From: Christiangramia flava JLT2011
GTDB taxonomy: Bacteria > Bacteroidota > Bacteroidia > Flavobacteriales > Flavobacteriaceae
Assembly (NCBI RefSeq): GCF_001951155.1
Contig: NZ_CP016359.1
Span: 2,008,001-2,072,000, forward strand
DNA: 64,000 nucleotides
Direction: 5' to 3'
Shown piece by piece: positions 51,403 to 60,183 of this stretch (the stretch's first letter is position 1; each line of letters starts with the position of its first letter). Made by a program: the position numbers and the translations under genes. A model generated the notes under the pieces. It did no database searches. It worked only from the letters and a program-made list of their open reading frames with translations, and had not been told where the DNA came from.

Positions 51403-52251
51403 TCATTCTAAAAACTGTTCGATAGGAACCAATTCCATATCGCGAGAATCTTCGATCAATTGCCCAAGTATTTTCAGGTGTCCCTGCCCGTAGATCACCA
51501 GTATGCGATCGTCATTGGAATTTGCCAATTTTTGAATATTCCGGTAGATATTGAGATTCGATTTATACCATTCTCCCACAATTTCGGTCCCGATGCGATT
51601 TTCTTCATCCCCAATCTGGGTGGTAAGCAAATAGCCAAAATGATTTTTATTGATCGCTTCTTCCGAATTTAAATACTGTAGCGCTGCCGTCAGTGATTTT
51701 TCTGCGAGGATACGGTCATAATTTTGAGCTAGTTCCCTGGCGTTGCTGATTATGGAATCCACGAGCTGCTGCTGGTCATGCTGGGAGGCGAATTCCATAG
51801 CCGACTCAAAGTCAAAATTCACCGGGGCATAAGCCAGATACAGTTTTTCATGACCCAGATCTTTTGCCAGTCGAAACGCCAGCTGATCGGTTTCTTCATC
51901 AGTCAGTTCATAATTTCCATGGAGAAATTGCTGATATGCCCGATTTAATTCTTCTTCTGATCGATAAGGCCTTTCCACGGCGATCTTGGTAGGCTGAAAT
52001 TGCTTCAGTTTGGAGATAAGAATTTTGATTTCCTGTTGGGTTTTCTCATTGGAAATGTCGGTTTCTTCCTGGCTAACGGTGTTGTTTTTGGAAACGAAAT
52101 GCAGCATTCCGAGGATGGCAACAGATGCTTTAGTAGTGGTTTTTTCGGCTTTTTCCGAATGTTTCGTGATTTTTTCAACAGGCCGCTGGCAACAAATGTT
52201 CAACAGCAATAACAACAGGAAAACAGGAAATTTAGAAAGGAAAAATTTCAT
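51403..52251 (-). CDS. DUF5694 lipoprotein (TraB-like)
   Basis: A 282-residue lipoprotein with an N-terminal signal and Cys in ICCQ near residue 20. The body matches the DUF5694 group: VAILGMLHFVSKNNT, PTKIAVERPYRSEEELN and the C-terminal DDRILVIYGQGHLKILGQLIED, where the conserved GxGH near 260 resembles the TraB/PrgY-like fold with possible metal-binding His and Glu. Function unknown. The neighbouring AraC gene is also on the minus strand, but their roles are not obviously linked. Confidence 0.8.
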   Translation of the reverse strand: MKFFLSKFPVFLLLLLLNICCQRPVEKITKHSEKAEKTTTKASVAILGMLHFVSKNNTVSQEETDISNEKTQQEIKILISKLKQFQPTKIAVERPYRSEEELNRAYQQFLHGNYELTDEETDQLAFRLAKDLGHEKLYLAYAPVNFDFESAMEFASQHDQQQLVDSIISNARELAQNYDRILAEKSLTAALQYLNSEEAINKNHFGYLLTTQIGDEENRIGTEIVGEWYKSNLNIYRNIQKLANSNDDRILVIYGQGHLKILGQLIEDSRDMELVPIEQFLE

Positions 52252-52315
52252 TTTTAAGGAATAGGCCAGTGGTTTCCGCCTGAAGTTAACCTATTTCTTT
52301 GAAAATCGCGTCAGC

Positions 52316-53284
52316 CTATAGTCGGTTTCTAAACTGCCGGGGCGTGCAGCGATATTTCCTTTTAAAGGCCGCAGAAAAATGGGTGGCGTTTTTATAACCC
52401 ACTTCTTCAGCGATCTGGTAGATCATTTTATTCGTGTTTTCCAGGTCCTGCCTGGCTTTTTCCATTTTCTGGGAGATACTGAATTCGTTGATGGAGCAAC
52501 CGAAGACCCTTTTAAATTCGTTGTTCAGGGTATGAGCGTTCAGGCCAGATTCCATAGCAAGGTCTTCCAGAGAAAAATTGGTGCGCAGATTAGACAGGAT
52601 GGTTTTTTTGATATGGGATAATTTTTTCAGAATATGATCAGGAGTAGCGCTTAGGTCGTTCGTAGCATTTTTAGTGTGGGTTTTCAGAAGAATGGCAATC
52701 AGTTCCAGGATCCTGGCCCGAAGCAGGATGACATCTGCCTGCTCGCTGAAATCATTTTCCTGAATATCCTCTAAAATGGAGAAAGCCTGTTCGTGAATAG
52801 GTAGCAGGATGATTTCTTCTTCGATTCCAGCTTCATTCTTAAAAACGTCATATTCCTTTAAATAATCCAGAGGCACAGCGATCTGTATCTCCTTCAGGAT
52901 CTTATCAGCCAGGATACGAACCTCCTTCTCAAAAGTCTTTTGGATCATACAGGCCTGCATGCTTTCTAACAAATATTCCTGGTTATTGGCCGTCCTGAAA
53001 ATCTTTTCACCGCTAAGAATAAAGAAGAGTTGCAGGAATCCCGGTGTTTCTTTCGGCAAAAAGTGAAGATCTTTTGTTAGATGGATTTTGCTGATGTTGA
53101 CGCAGAGTCTGCCCGTCTTTAACCGAAGAATATTACCAGTACCAAAATCGGGATGGAGTTCGAATTGTTCTTTACTCGTCGAAATACTGCTGGATTTTCT
53201 TGAAATACTGCTGGCCAGAGACTCCTGTCCATTCCTCAAGTCCAGTATGGGAACATTTTCCGAATCACGTCTTTTTTTTATCAT
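52316..53284 (-). CDS. AraC-family regulator (PchR-like)
   Basis: A 322-residue regulator. The C-terminal 100 residues hold the AraC double helix-turn-helix: LEDLAMESGLNAHTLNNEFK near 239-258 and YQIAEEVGYKNATHFSAAFK near 287-306. The N-terminal ligand-binding part includes PGFLQLFFILSGEKIFR and RILADKILKEIQIAVPLDY, similar to PchR-type iron-siderophore regulators. It is encoded divergently from the iron receptor, with only 80 bases between, and is probably its activator in response to siderophore. Confidence 0.85.
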   Translation of the reverse strand: MIKKRRDSENVPILDLRNGQESLASSISRKSSSISTSKEQFELHPDFGTGNILRLKTGRLCVNISKIHLTKDLHFLPKETPGFLQLFFILSGEKIFRTANNQEYLLESMQACMIQKTFEKEVRILADKILKEIQIAVPLDYLKEYDVFKNEAGIEEEIILLPIHEQAFSILEDIQENDFSEQADVILLRARILELIAILLKTHTKNATNDLSATPDHILKKLSHIKKTILSNLRTNFSLEDLAMESGLNAHTLNNEFKRVFGCSINEFSISQKMEKARQDLENTNKMIYQIAEEVGYKNATHFSAAFKRKYRCTPRQFRNRL

Positions 53285-53315
53285 TTTCCGTCATTTAAAT
53301 AGCAGGCGAACTCTA

Positions 53316-53323
53316 TAAATTTG
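53316..53323 (+). promoter_or_regulatory. Promoter -7 element matching TAnnTTTG
   Basis: TAAATTTG is an exact match to the Bacteroidota -7 element TAnnTTTG and lies 42 bases before the siderophore receptor start. It is consistent with the promoter of the iron-uptake operon. The -33 element is not clear. Confidence 0.5.
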
Positions 53324-53333
53324 CGTCAAACTT

Positions 53334-53352
53334 ATTTAGACTAATTAAAAAT
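53334..53352 (+). promoter_or_regulatory. Fur-box-like sequence upstream of the siderophore receptor
   Basis: ATTTAGACTAATTAAAAAT resembles the flavobacterial iron-box type (TTTAG-x-CTAATT) found before TonB-receptor genes. It sits between the -7 element and the start codon, where a repressor would block transcription under iron-rich conditions. The match is partial on its right half. Confidence 0.35.
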
Positions 53353-53364
53353 AGCAAATATTAG

Positions 53365-55698
53365 ATGAAAATAATTACCAGTTTAATTTGTGTATTATTC
53401 GTTTCACTGGCGCTGAATGCCCAGTCAGGAGTGATTGAGGGAAAAGTTACCTCGGGAGATCAATCGCCTATTCCCGATGTGAATATTATGATTGAGAGTC
53501 TGAATCTTGGTACCATCACCAATAAACGCGGAGAATTCAGGTTGAAAAATGTGGCAGAAGGATCGTATAATTTGAAGGTTTCTTCCGTAGGATATATTTC
53601 CCGCGATATTCCAGTTCAGGTGCAGGCCGGTAAAACTGTGAAAGTTCCGGTGATAGTGTTGCAGGTAAATGAAGAACAATTAAGTGAAGTGATCCTGGAA
53701 GGCCACCAGAACCGCTACGTGACCAACGAGCCCAGTTCGAGCCTTCGATTGAATACTGAAATTTTCAAGGTTCCGCAAAATATCCAGGTGATCAGCAATG
53801 ACCTGTTACAGGATCAGCAGGTCACCAATATGATGGAAGGAGTGATCAGGAACGTGAGCGGGGTGACCATGATCGAACATTGGGGCCATTTTGCCAGGGT
53901 GAATATGAGAGGTTTCCGGTTGCCAGCCTTTAGGAATGGAGTGAATGTGCAGGGAACATGGGGGCCTCTTTCTGAGGATATGAGCACCGTGGAGCGTATC
54001 GAATTTGTGAAAGGACCGGCAGGTTTTATGATGTCTGCCGGGGAGCCTGGCGGGTTTTACAATGTCGTGACCAAGAAACCAACCGAAAACCCGGTCGCCC
54101 AGGCCTCTATCATGCTGGGGAGTTATGACACGTATAGAGGGACGCTGGACCTTGGCGGGAAACTGACCAATAACGGCAAATTGCTCTATCGTTTAAACGG
54201 AATGTACCAGACTTCAGATTCTCACCGCGGCAATGAGGATGCGCAACGCTATGGGGTTGCACCGGCCTTAACGTACCAGATTTCTGATAAAACATCGGTA
54301 ACTGGAGAATTGAATCTTCAGCAGGCCGAAAGCTACATCGGTACCGCCTATGTGTTCGCCCCCAGCGAAGATGGGTATGGCAGCCTGGACCGCGATTTTA
54401 AGTTTACTGACACCAATTACCCGGTGACCGATATTCGGGAACTTTCAGCTTTCATCAATGCGAATCACCAATTTTCTGATAACTGGAGCGTTCGCGTTCA
54501 GCTGGCGAGCCTTCGTTACGACCAGGAGGGGAATTCTACCTGGCTGCTGGACCTTGCCGATAATGGCGACGCTCATCGCTACGTAAGCATCTGGGATGCG
54601 CTTTCTACCGGAAAATATTTCCAGACTTATCTCTACGGAAATTTCAATACCGGCAAGATCAATCACAACATTCTTGGAGGTTTCGACTTCAGTGAAAAGG
54701 AATATTGGGCAGATTGGAACCAGCTGGTGGCGATAGATACGGAACAGGCTTTCAATATCTATGATCCGGTCTACGGAAATACAGAAACTCCGCAGTTCGA
54801 CCGATCAGTAGACCTGAAAGACCGGGAGAATGTTTACAACACCGGGAATACGACGCGAGGTTTTTACGCCCAGGATGAGATTGGCCTGTTTGAAAACAGC
54901 TTGAGACTTACTCTTGCCGGAAGATATACCGAACTGGTGACTCTTGGCAAGGAAGAAACCGATCATAAATTCACTCCAAGATTTGGTTTGAGCTGGGATA
55001 TTTTGCCAGACTTCACGGCCTACGCGCTTTACGACCAGTCGTTTTTAGGGCAGAGCGGGTTAAGTTATGACGGGGAAACCTTCGATCCTGTAGATGCCAT
55101 CGACGTGGAAGGAGGGATCAAAAAAGCATTTTTCGGTGGTCGTTTGAAAGGTTCCCTTGGAGTTTACCAGATCACCAAGAAGAACGTGCTGGTGACCGAT
55201 CCCGAACATACCGATTTTTCCATTCAGCTGGGAGAAGTACAGTCTAAAGGAGTGGAATTGGACCTGCAGGGACAGATCACTCCAGAGCTGAACATCATCC
55301 TGAATTACGCCAATACTGATGTAGAGATCACCGAAGATACCAATCCTGATAATATTGGAATGAAAGTGGCCGGTCACGCCAAGCACCTGACCAACGGCTG
55401 GCTGAACTATAATTTTCCTTCCGAATCTATACTGAATGGTTTTGGGACTTCGTTGGGCTATCAATACCAGATTGATCGTTCTGCCTGGTCCTGGGGAGCC
55501 GACAATCAAACTGATCTGCCGGATTATTTCCGACTGGACGGCGCGGTTTCCTGGAAAAATGACAAAGTGCGAATTCAGCTGAATGTGAACAACCTTTTGG
55601 ATGAATACCTGTACTCAGGGTCTAACTACGGCTCATACCTGTATTGGCAATCAGAGCCCGGCATTAACGGGAGACTGACCCTGACCTATAACTTTTAA
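53365..55698 (+). CDS. TonB-dependent siderophore receptor
   Basis: A 777-residue outer-membrane receptor. Signal peptide ends near residue 20 (LNAQS), a carboxypeptidase-regulatory-like domain follows (VIEGKVTSGDQSPIPDVNIM), then the plug with FKVPQNIQVISNDLLQDQQV near 132-151 and RGFRLPAFRNGV, the FKGPAGFMMSAGEPGGFYN-like segment, and the beta-barrel ending with Phe. These are FhuA/FpvA-type siderophore receptor features. Upstream Fur-like and -7 boxes and a divergent PchR-like regulator fit iron control. The hairpin at 55733-55760 separates it from the next genes. Confidence 0.93.
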   Translation: MKIITSLICVLFVSLALNAQSGVIEGKVTSGDQSPIPDVNIMIESLNLGTITNKRGEFRLKNVAEGSYNLKVSSVGYISRDIPVQVQAGKTVKVPVIVLQVNEEQLSEVILEGHQNRYVTNEPSSSLRLNTEIFKVPQNIQVISNDLLQDQQVTNMMEGVIRNVSGVTMIEHWGHFARVNMRGFRLPAFRNGVNVQGTWGPLSEDMSTVERIEFVKGPAGFMMSAGEPGGFYNVVTKKPTENPVAQASIMLGSYDTYRGTLDLGGKLTNNGKLLYRLNGMYQTSDSHRGNEDAQRYGVAPALTYQISDKTSVTGELNLQQAESYIGTAYVFAPSEDGYGSLDRDFKFTDTNYPVTDIRELSAFINANHQFSDNWSVRVQLASLRYDQEGNSTWLLDLADNGDAHRYVSIWDALSTGKYFQTYLYGNFNTGKINHNILGGFDFSEKEYWADWNQLVAIDTEQAFNIYDPVYGNTETPQFDRSVDLKDRENVYNTGNTTRGFYAQDEIGLFENSLRLTLAGRYTELVTLGKEETDHKFTPRFGLSWDILPDFTAYALYDQSFLGQSGLSYDGETFDPVDAIDVEGGIKKAFFGGRLKGSLGVYQITKKNVLVTDPEHTDFSIQLGEVQSKGVELDLQGQITPELNIILNYANTDVEITEDTNPDNIGMKVAGHAKHLTNGWLNYNFPSESILNGFGTSLGYQYQIDRSAWSWGADNQTDLPDYFRLDGAVSWKNDKVRIQLNVNNLLDEYLYSGSNYGSYLYWQSEPGINGRLTLTYNF

Positions 55699-55732
55699 TG
55701 TTGTTTTTGTTTGAGTTTTTCAATGTTTAACC

Positions 55733-55760
55733 AACAGCCCTTATTCCGATAAGGGCTGTT
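55733..55760 (+). terminator. Perfect 12-bp hairpin between the receptor and DUF4198 genes
   Basis: AACAGCCCTTAT (55733-55744) pairs perfectly with ATAAGGGCTGTT (55749-55760) around a TCCG tetraloop, followed by an AT-rich stretch without a long T run. It is likely an attenuating or partial terminator that gives higher receptor than downstream expression, or an RNA-stabilising hairpin. Confidence 0.65.
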
Positions 55761-55777
55761 ATTACTAAAATAATACG

Positions 55778-56503
55778 ATGAATACTAAAAAAATTATCCT
55801 CACAATTTTGTTTATAATGGCCATTTCAGCCCAGTCTTTTGCTCACTATTTATGGGTCGAAACGGCTGCTTCAGGAACCTTGAACCAGCAGCAGGAAATC
55901 AGGGTTTATTTCGGTGAATATACTTACGGAGTCATTGAAGAAGTGAAGGGCGAGAATTTTCCGAATGTAAAAGATTTCAGCCTTTGGGTGCTGGACAGTG
56001 AAGGGAATAAAACGCAGCTGCAGGTCACTGCACAAAAAGACCATTATGTGGCGCATTATGTGCCGAAATCAGCAGGAACTTACACCGTTCTATTGAATAA
56101 TGATTCTATAGACGTGATCGATTATACCGAATATGATTTCGGGATCTTTAAGACACACTATCATTCCGTAGCCAAATTCCAGGTGGGAGCAGCGGAAAAC
56201 GAGACGATTGTTCAGAATGAAAAAGGATTGAGCATCAAGCGATTTCCTGTTTCCGAAGAGGCGATCAAACTCCAGGTGTTTTTCAAAAATAAGCCTCTGG
56301 CAAACAATGAACTGAAGGTGTTCGTAAAAGATCTTTGGTCCAAAACCCTGGAGACCGATGAGAACGGAATGGTCTCTTTCCAGCTTCCCTGGGATACTAA
56401 ATACATCGTGGAAACGACTTTTGAAGAACGCACTCCGGGAACCTACAAAGGCGAGGAATACGAGTTCATCTGGCATTGTGCGACCACTAGTCTTAACCCC
56501 TAA
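55778..56503 (+). CDS. DUF4198 periplasmic protein
   Basis: A 241-residue exported protein with a signal peptide ending before HYLWVE, a start typical of DUF4198, which begins with the mature metal-binding His. Two beta-sandwich-like parts follow, with a second domain containing NNELKVFVKDLWSKTLETDENG near 178-199. DUF4198 proteins occur beside TonB receptors and are thought to bind metal or its complexes in the periplasm. It lies just after the hairpin in the iron operon. Confidence 0.85.
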   Translation: MNTKKIILTILFIMAISAQSFAHYLWVETAASGTLNQQQEIRVYFGEYTYGVIEEVKGENFPNVKDFSLWVLDSEGNKTQLQVTAQKDHYVAHYVPKSAGTYTVLLNNDSIDVIDYTEYDFGIFKTHYHSVAKFQVGAAENETIVQNEKGLSIKRFPVSEEAIKLQVFFKNKPLANNELKVFVKDLWSKTLETDENGMVSFQLPWDTKYIVETTFEERTPGTYKGEEYEFIWHCATTSLNP

Positions 56504-56513
56504 TTACTGAAAA

Positions 56514-56843
56514 ATGTTCTCAGTTGCTTTTTTATTGTGCTTTTTGGGATTTTACTGCTGGTACCTGAGCTCCAAAAGAGTGAAACAGTCTGGTTCAAAA
56601 TTTCAAAAATGGATGAATAACCGCCCCAATTTCACGAAAGTAACTGGGAGCATCTTTTTGATCATTTCCTGCATGCTGCTTGTGAAATCTTCCGGAGTGG
56701 GCGCAGGAATATTCCTTTTTTTCATCGTGCTGATGAGCCTGGCAAGTTTAACCATCCTGCTGGTTCCGCTCAGGATCTTCCGCTACCCGTTGATCCTGGC
56801 CACTTTTTTAATCCTGTTGTTCACTGAAATCTTTCTGTTTTAA
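56514..56843 (+). CDS. Small membrane protein of the iron operon
   Basis: A 109-residue protein with three to four hydrophobic helices: FSVAFLLCFLGFYCWYLS at the N-terminus, then a basic loop (KWMNNRPNFTKVTG) and SIFLIISCMLLV, ending in a helix with LLFTEIFLF. No defined family was recognised, but similar proteins sit between DUF4198 and PepSY genes in other flavobacteria. The stop overlaps the next gene by one base (TAATG). Confidence 0.75.
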   Translation: MFSVAFLLCFLGFYCWYLSSKRVKQSGSKFQKWMNNRPNFTKVTGSIFLIISCMLLVKSSGVGAGIFLFFIVLMSLASLTILLVPLRIFRYPLILATFLILLFTEIFLF

Positions 56844-57145
56844 TGCCTGCAAATCCGAAGTATTTAACACAATCCAACTGGCAGCGTTTTGCCAAGATCA
56901 CCGCCGGTATCCTGGGGGGCTACGCGCTTAGCGTTACTATGCACATGGTTCTGGCACTCGTTTTCGATCCGGTAAAAGTTTTGATCACCAGCACCTATTC
57001 CATTTTTATCCTCTGGGCGGCCCTGATGATCCTGGCATTTCTGGCTCGGAATGGCTGGAAGATCCTGGGAATCTATTTGCTGATAAGCCTTGTTCTTTGC
57101 GCTATGGTCTACTTCGGAAATGCTCATAATCCAATCAATTCATAA
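56843..57145 (+). CDS. DUF3649-like iron-uptake membrane protein
   Basis: A 100-residue protein with three membrane helices. RFAKITAGILGGYALSVTMH near residues 15-34 and the end TFLARNGWK-type segment (FLARNGWKILGIYLL) resemble the small DUF3649 proteins that precede PepSY-type reductases in siderophore loci. It probably forms part of an inner-membrane iron-reductase complex with the PepSY protein, which begins one base after its stop. Confidence 0.78.
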   Translation: MPANPKYLTQSNWQRFAKITAGILGGYALSVTMHMVLALVFDPVKVLITSTYSIFILWAALMILAFLARNGWKILGIYLLISLVLCAMVYFGNAHNPINS

Positions 57146-57146
57146 C

Positions 57147-58697
57147 ATGGGAAACAGGACGTATAACATACTTTTTCATACGCACACCGTCAGCGGGATT
57201 GTGATCAGCGTGGCGCTCTACGTGATCTTTTTCGCAGGTTCATTTTCCTTTTTTCGGGATGAGATCGTGAATTGGGAAAGAGGGCATACGGTGGAGGATT
57301 ATGATGAATTGTCGGTAGATTTTAACTCGGTCCTGAAAGATCTTAAAAAAGATCATGATCTATACGGAAGGGACGTGGAACTGGCTCATTATTTCAACGA
57401 GCGCCAGATTGGTGTAAATATTGGTCCGTCCAAAGACTCCCTGGCTTCGGAAAAAGCCAAAACGAATTCCTTCTTTTACCTGGATACCGAAGATCGCTCC
57501 ACGCAGACCTATGTGGAATCCTATTCGTTGGGGGAATTCCTGTATCGCCTTCATTTTTTCGCCCAGGTTCCTTATCCTTATGGCTATTATCTTTCCGGAT
57601 TCGTCGCTTTCTTTTTCCTTTTCGCGATCCTTACCGGGATCATTGTGCACTGGAAAAAGATCGTATCCAATTTTTACCTTTTTCGCCCTATGGCCAAGCT
57701 GAAAACATTGTGGACAGACGCTCATACCGCTCTGGGCGTGATTGGTTTTCCGTTCCAGTTTGTTTATGCGGTTACCGGCGCATTTTTTATGCTGAAGCTT
57801 TTACTGGTCGCACCAATGGTTTTTGGTTTGTATGATGGAGAGGAAGCTGAATTGTATAAAGACCTGGAATATACCCATCCTTCATTTGCTTTTCAGCATA
57901 CAGCCCTTCCTGAAACACCAAATATTAACCAGTTCGTGGCCACTACGAAAGAAAAATGGCAAAATTTCAAGGTAACTGAAGTGCATATCTTTAATTACGG
58001 CGATACCGGGATGCATGTTTCCATTAGTGGGAATCTGGACCGCAGGGCCAAAATGAATGGTATCGGGAATATTATTTACAAGGTAACTGAAAATAGCCCG
58101 GTGGAGGTGAAAGATCCCACTGAAGCAGCTTCCTATCTTGATGGGGTAAAGAACATGATGTTTCGGCTTCATTTTGGGGATTATGCTGGTTACGGACTCA
58201 AGCTGATCTCCTTTATCCTGGGATTGATCTCCTGTTTCGTGATCATTTCCGGGGTAATGATCTGGCTGGTGGCACGCGACAAGAAACATGTCCTTGAAAA
58301 AAGGCGAAAATTTAATGCTACGGTGGTTCGGTATTACCTGGCGATCTGCCTGAGCATGTTTCCGGTCACGGCGCTGGCTTTTATCCTGGTAAAAATCAAT
58401 CCGGCCTCCATGAGTTTTATTTATTACGCCTATTTCCTCAACTGGCTGGCCTTTTCTGTTTTCCTCGTGCTTCGGAAAGATGACCGTTTTACCAATAATT
58501 TCACCCTGCTTTCGGGAAGTTTGCTGGGTTTTCTGGTCCCGATCACCAATGGTCTGGTAACCGGTAACTGGATTTGGAAAAGCTTTTCCGAAGATCAAAC
58601 GCAGATTTTTTTGATCGATCTGCTGTGGCTGATCCTTTCTGTAATTTCCTTGCTGGTTTACCTGAAACTGAGGCGAGGCCGAACTACAAAAGTATAG
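57147..58697 (+). CDS. PepSY-associated TM helix protein (iron reductase type)
   Basis: A 516-residue protein. The start at 57147 is preferred (MGNRTYNI), immediately after the previous stop; the upstream in-frame sequence lies within that gene. The N-terminus HTHTVSGIVISVALYVIFFAGSF is the first PepSY-TM helix with an H-x-x-x-G/S pattern; a long periplasmic domain follows and four more helices, including DAHTALGVIGFPFQFVYAVTGAFF with its conserved His. Such proteins reduce ferric-siderophore complexes or anchor the uptake reductase. It is the last gene of the operon and is convergent with the methyltransferase. Confidence 0.88.
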   Translation: MGNRTYNILFHTHTVSGIVISVALYVIFFAGSFSFFRDEIVNWERGHTVEDYDELSVDFNSVLKDLKKDHDLYGRDVELAHYFNERQIGVNIGPSKDSLASEKAKTNSFFYLDTEDRSTQTYVESYSLGEFLYRLHFFAQVPYPYGYYLSGFVAFFFLFAILTGIIVHWKKIVSNFYLFRPMAKLKTLWTDAHTALGVIGFPFQFVYAVTGAFFMLKLLLVAPMVFGLYDGEEAELYKDLEYTHPSFAFQHTALPETPNINQFVATTKEKWQNFKVTEVHIFNYGDTGMHVSISGNLDRRAKMNGIGNIIYKVTENSPVEVKDPTEAASYLDGVKNMMFRLHFGDYAGYGLKLISFILGLISCFVIISGVMIWLVARDKKHVLEKRRKFNATVVRYYLAICLSMFPVTALAFILVKINPASMSFIYYAYFLNWLAFSVFLVLRKDDRFTNNFTLLSGSLLGFLVPITNGLVTGNWIWKSFSEDQTQIFLIDLLWLILSVISLLVYLKLRRGRTTKV

Positions 58698-58706
58698 CGG
58701 TGAAAA

Positions 58707-59312
58707 TTAGATCTTCTGAGCCTCGAAATAATGGTTTTCACCCTCATCCTGGAAAGTATCGATGATCTCCATCCCGAAATTGGAAAGCATGCTTCGGTAT
58801 GTTGTGGAACCCAATGAGACCGATGGTTGCCCGGTAAGTACATCTTTCCATGTTGCCGGTTGCTCGGGAGCAGTGAACAAGAATCTTCCGCCGCGTACCA
58901 GGCTTTCAGAAGCTTTTTTGAATAGAGCAAGTTGTTCTCCTTCGGAAAGTAAAAAGAGCAGCCCCCAGGCGAGGATGCCGTCAAATTTTCTTCCGAAAAA
59001 ATCAGAATTCTGCACCGCTTCCAGACGGTTGGGAACATCCGGGAAATTTTGCCTGAAAATAGATAATAGGGTGGGAGAAGCATCGATAGCATAGACCTTC
59101 ACAGCCTGTTCGAGTAGAACTTTCGTGATCGGCAACCCCGTTCCGCAGCCCAACTCGAGAATACTGGCATGGGCGGGTAGTCCCTGTACCCAATTTTGAA
59201 CACTGCTAACGCCAATTGTATTTTTACTTCTGATAGCGTTAAAAGTTTCGGCCAGCTGCTCGTAGCCATTTGAATGATCTATAAAACGCTCATTTTTCAA
59301 TCGCTGTTTCAT
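58707..59312 (-). CDS. SAM-dependent methyltransferase
   Basis: A 201-residue class I methyltransferase. Motif I is ILELGCGTGLPITKVLLEQ near residues 53-71, followed by the acidic VYAIDASPTLLSIF motif and the later DGILAWGLLFLLSEGEQ. No substrate domain is recognisable. The gene is preceded by a terminator hairpin (59350-59385) that ends the lipoprotein transcript, so it is likely expressed from its own short promoter region. Confidence 0.88.
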   Translation of the reverse strand: MKQRLKNERFIDHSNGYEQLAETFNAIRSKNTIGVSSVQNWVQGLPAHASILELGCGTGLPITKVLLEQAVKVYAIDASPTLLSIFRQNFPDVPNRLEAVQNSDFFGRKFDGILAWGLLFLLSEGEQLALFKKASESLVRGGRFLFTAPEQPATWKDVLTGQPSVSLGSTTYRSMLSNFGMEIIDTFQDEGENHYFEAQKI

Positions 59313-59349
59313 TTTTCATAAAACTACTGAAATTTCATGTTGGCGCTAC

Positions 59350-59385
59350 AAAAAAACCGGTTCCAGATCATAGGTCTGGAACCGG
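59350..59385 (-). terminator. Intrinsic terminator of the lipoprotein gene
   Basis: CCGGTTCCAGA (59357-59367) pairs with TCTGGAACCGG (59375-59385) around a 7-base loop; on the minus strand the stem runs into a T tract at 59350-59356. A strong rho-independent terminator for the lipoprotein gene ending at 59455. Confidence 0.85.
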
Positions 59386-59454
59386 CACCTTCTGTTGCCC
59401 CCAACAAAAGCACTTCAAATAAACTTCGTTTTTGGTTGGTTAATTATTTTGTTT

Positions 59455-60027
59455 TTAAAGAGATGGGTCGCTGAGCGGCACATTCGGATTGAATTCCGCG
59501 AAGATACCATCTGGATTTTCCAGCGGCATCCAAACGTGCAGTGTCCACGCGCCACCGGCCACATTGGGATTTTCTACCCAGTGATCCTGCTCGCCCATAA
59601 AACCTTCCGGTGCTTCGGGTGAAGCAGCAATTGGTACGGCATACTCCAGGCCTACCAGTTTCAACTCGCCATCCTCATTGGGGACGTAGAGCAGAATTTC
59701 GGGCTTATCCATTTCAAAAACCCCATCCATCAGGCCAACGTTGATATAATGATATCCCATTTGCGGCACGTAGGGAGAAGGATTGAACGGCAGGTCTTCC
59801 GCATAACCGGCTTTAGCAGCCTGTTCAAAACTGTGGAATTTCATCGTGCTTTGCCGCACGAACTTTAACTGGTCCTCGAGATTTTCCAATTTTTCGGCTT
59901 TCAGATCGGCAGTGAAAAGATCGTTTTCGGTGGTCGCGGTGTCTTCCATAGAACAGGAACAAAGCAAACTCGTAAAAATAAGCAGACTGAAAATGGAAGT
60001 AAGTTGGTTTGGTACTAAAAATTTCAT
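59455..60027 (-). CDS. Lipoprotein of a conserved family of unknown function
   Basis: A 190-residue lipoprotein. The start at 60027 (MKFLVPN) is preferred because the lipobox LLCSC near residue 24 then lies at a normal distance. The mature part has FHSFEQAAKAGYAEDLPFNPS, PQMGYHYINVGLMDG, LKLVGLEYAVPIA and WTLHVWMPLENPDG. The conserved HYIN and LHVW segments, with His residues in both, recall a widespread secreted family of unknown function and could bind metal. It is upstream of a strong terminator and next to the hybrid sensor gene, a candidate target of it. Confidence 0.75.
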   Translation of the reverse strand: MKFLVPNQLTSIFSLLIFTSLLCSCSMEDTATTENDLFTADLKAEKLENLEDQLKFVRQSTMKFHSFEQAAKAGYAEDLPFNPSPYVPQMGYHYINVGLMDGVFEMDKPEILLYVPNEDGELKLVGLEYAVPIAASPEAPEGFMGEQDHWVENPNVAGGAWTLHVWMPLENPDGIFAEFNPNVPLSDPSL

Positions 60028-60183
60028 CGTTTTAAGGTTTAGTGATACAATTGAACTGGCTTGTAAAAAGAAGCTTTCCAAATGTCTGTTTTGTGATCAA
60101 AACGGCTTAACACTGATGTTGCAGATGCTAACAAAATCATCCCAAAGCCTTTAGAAACGTTGAAAAAAGGAGGTTTCTCCTAA

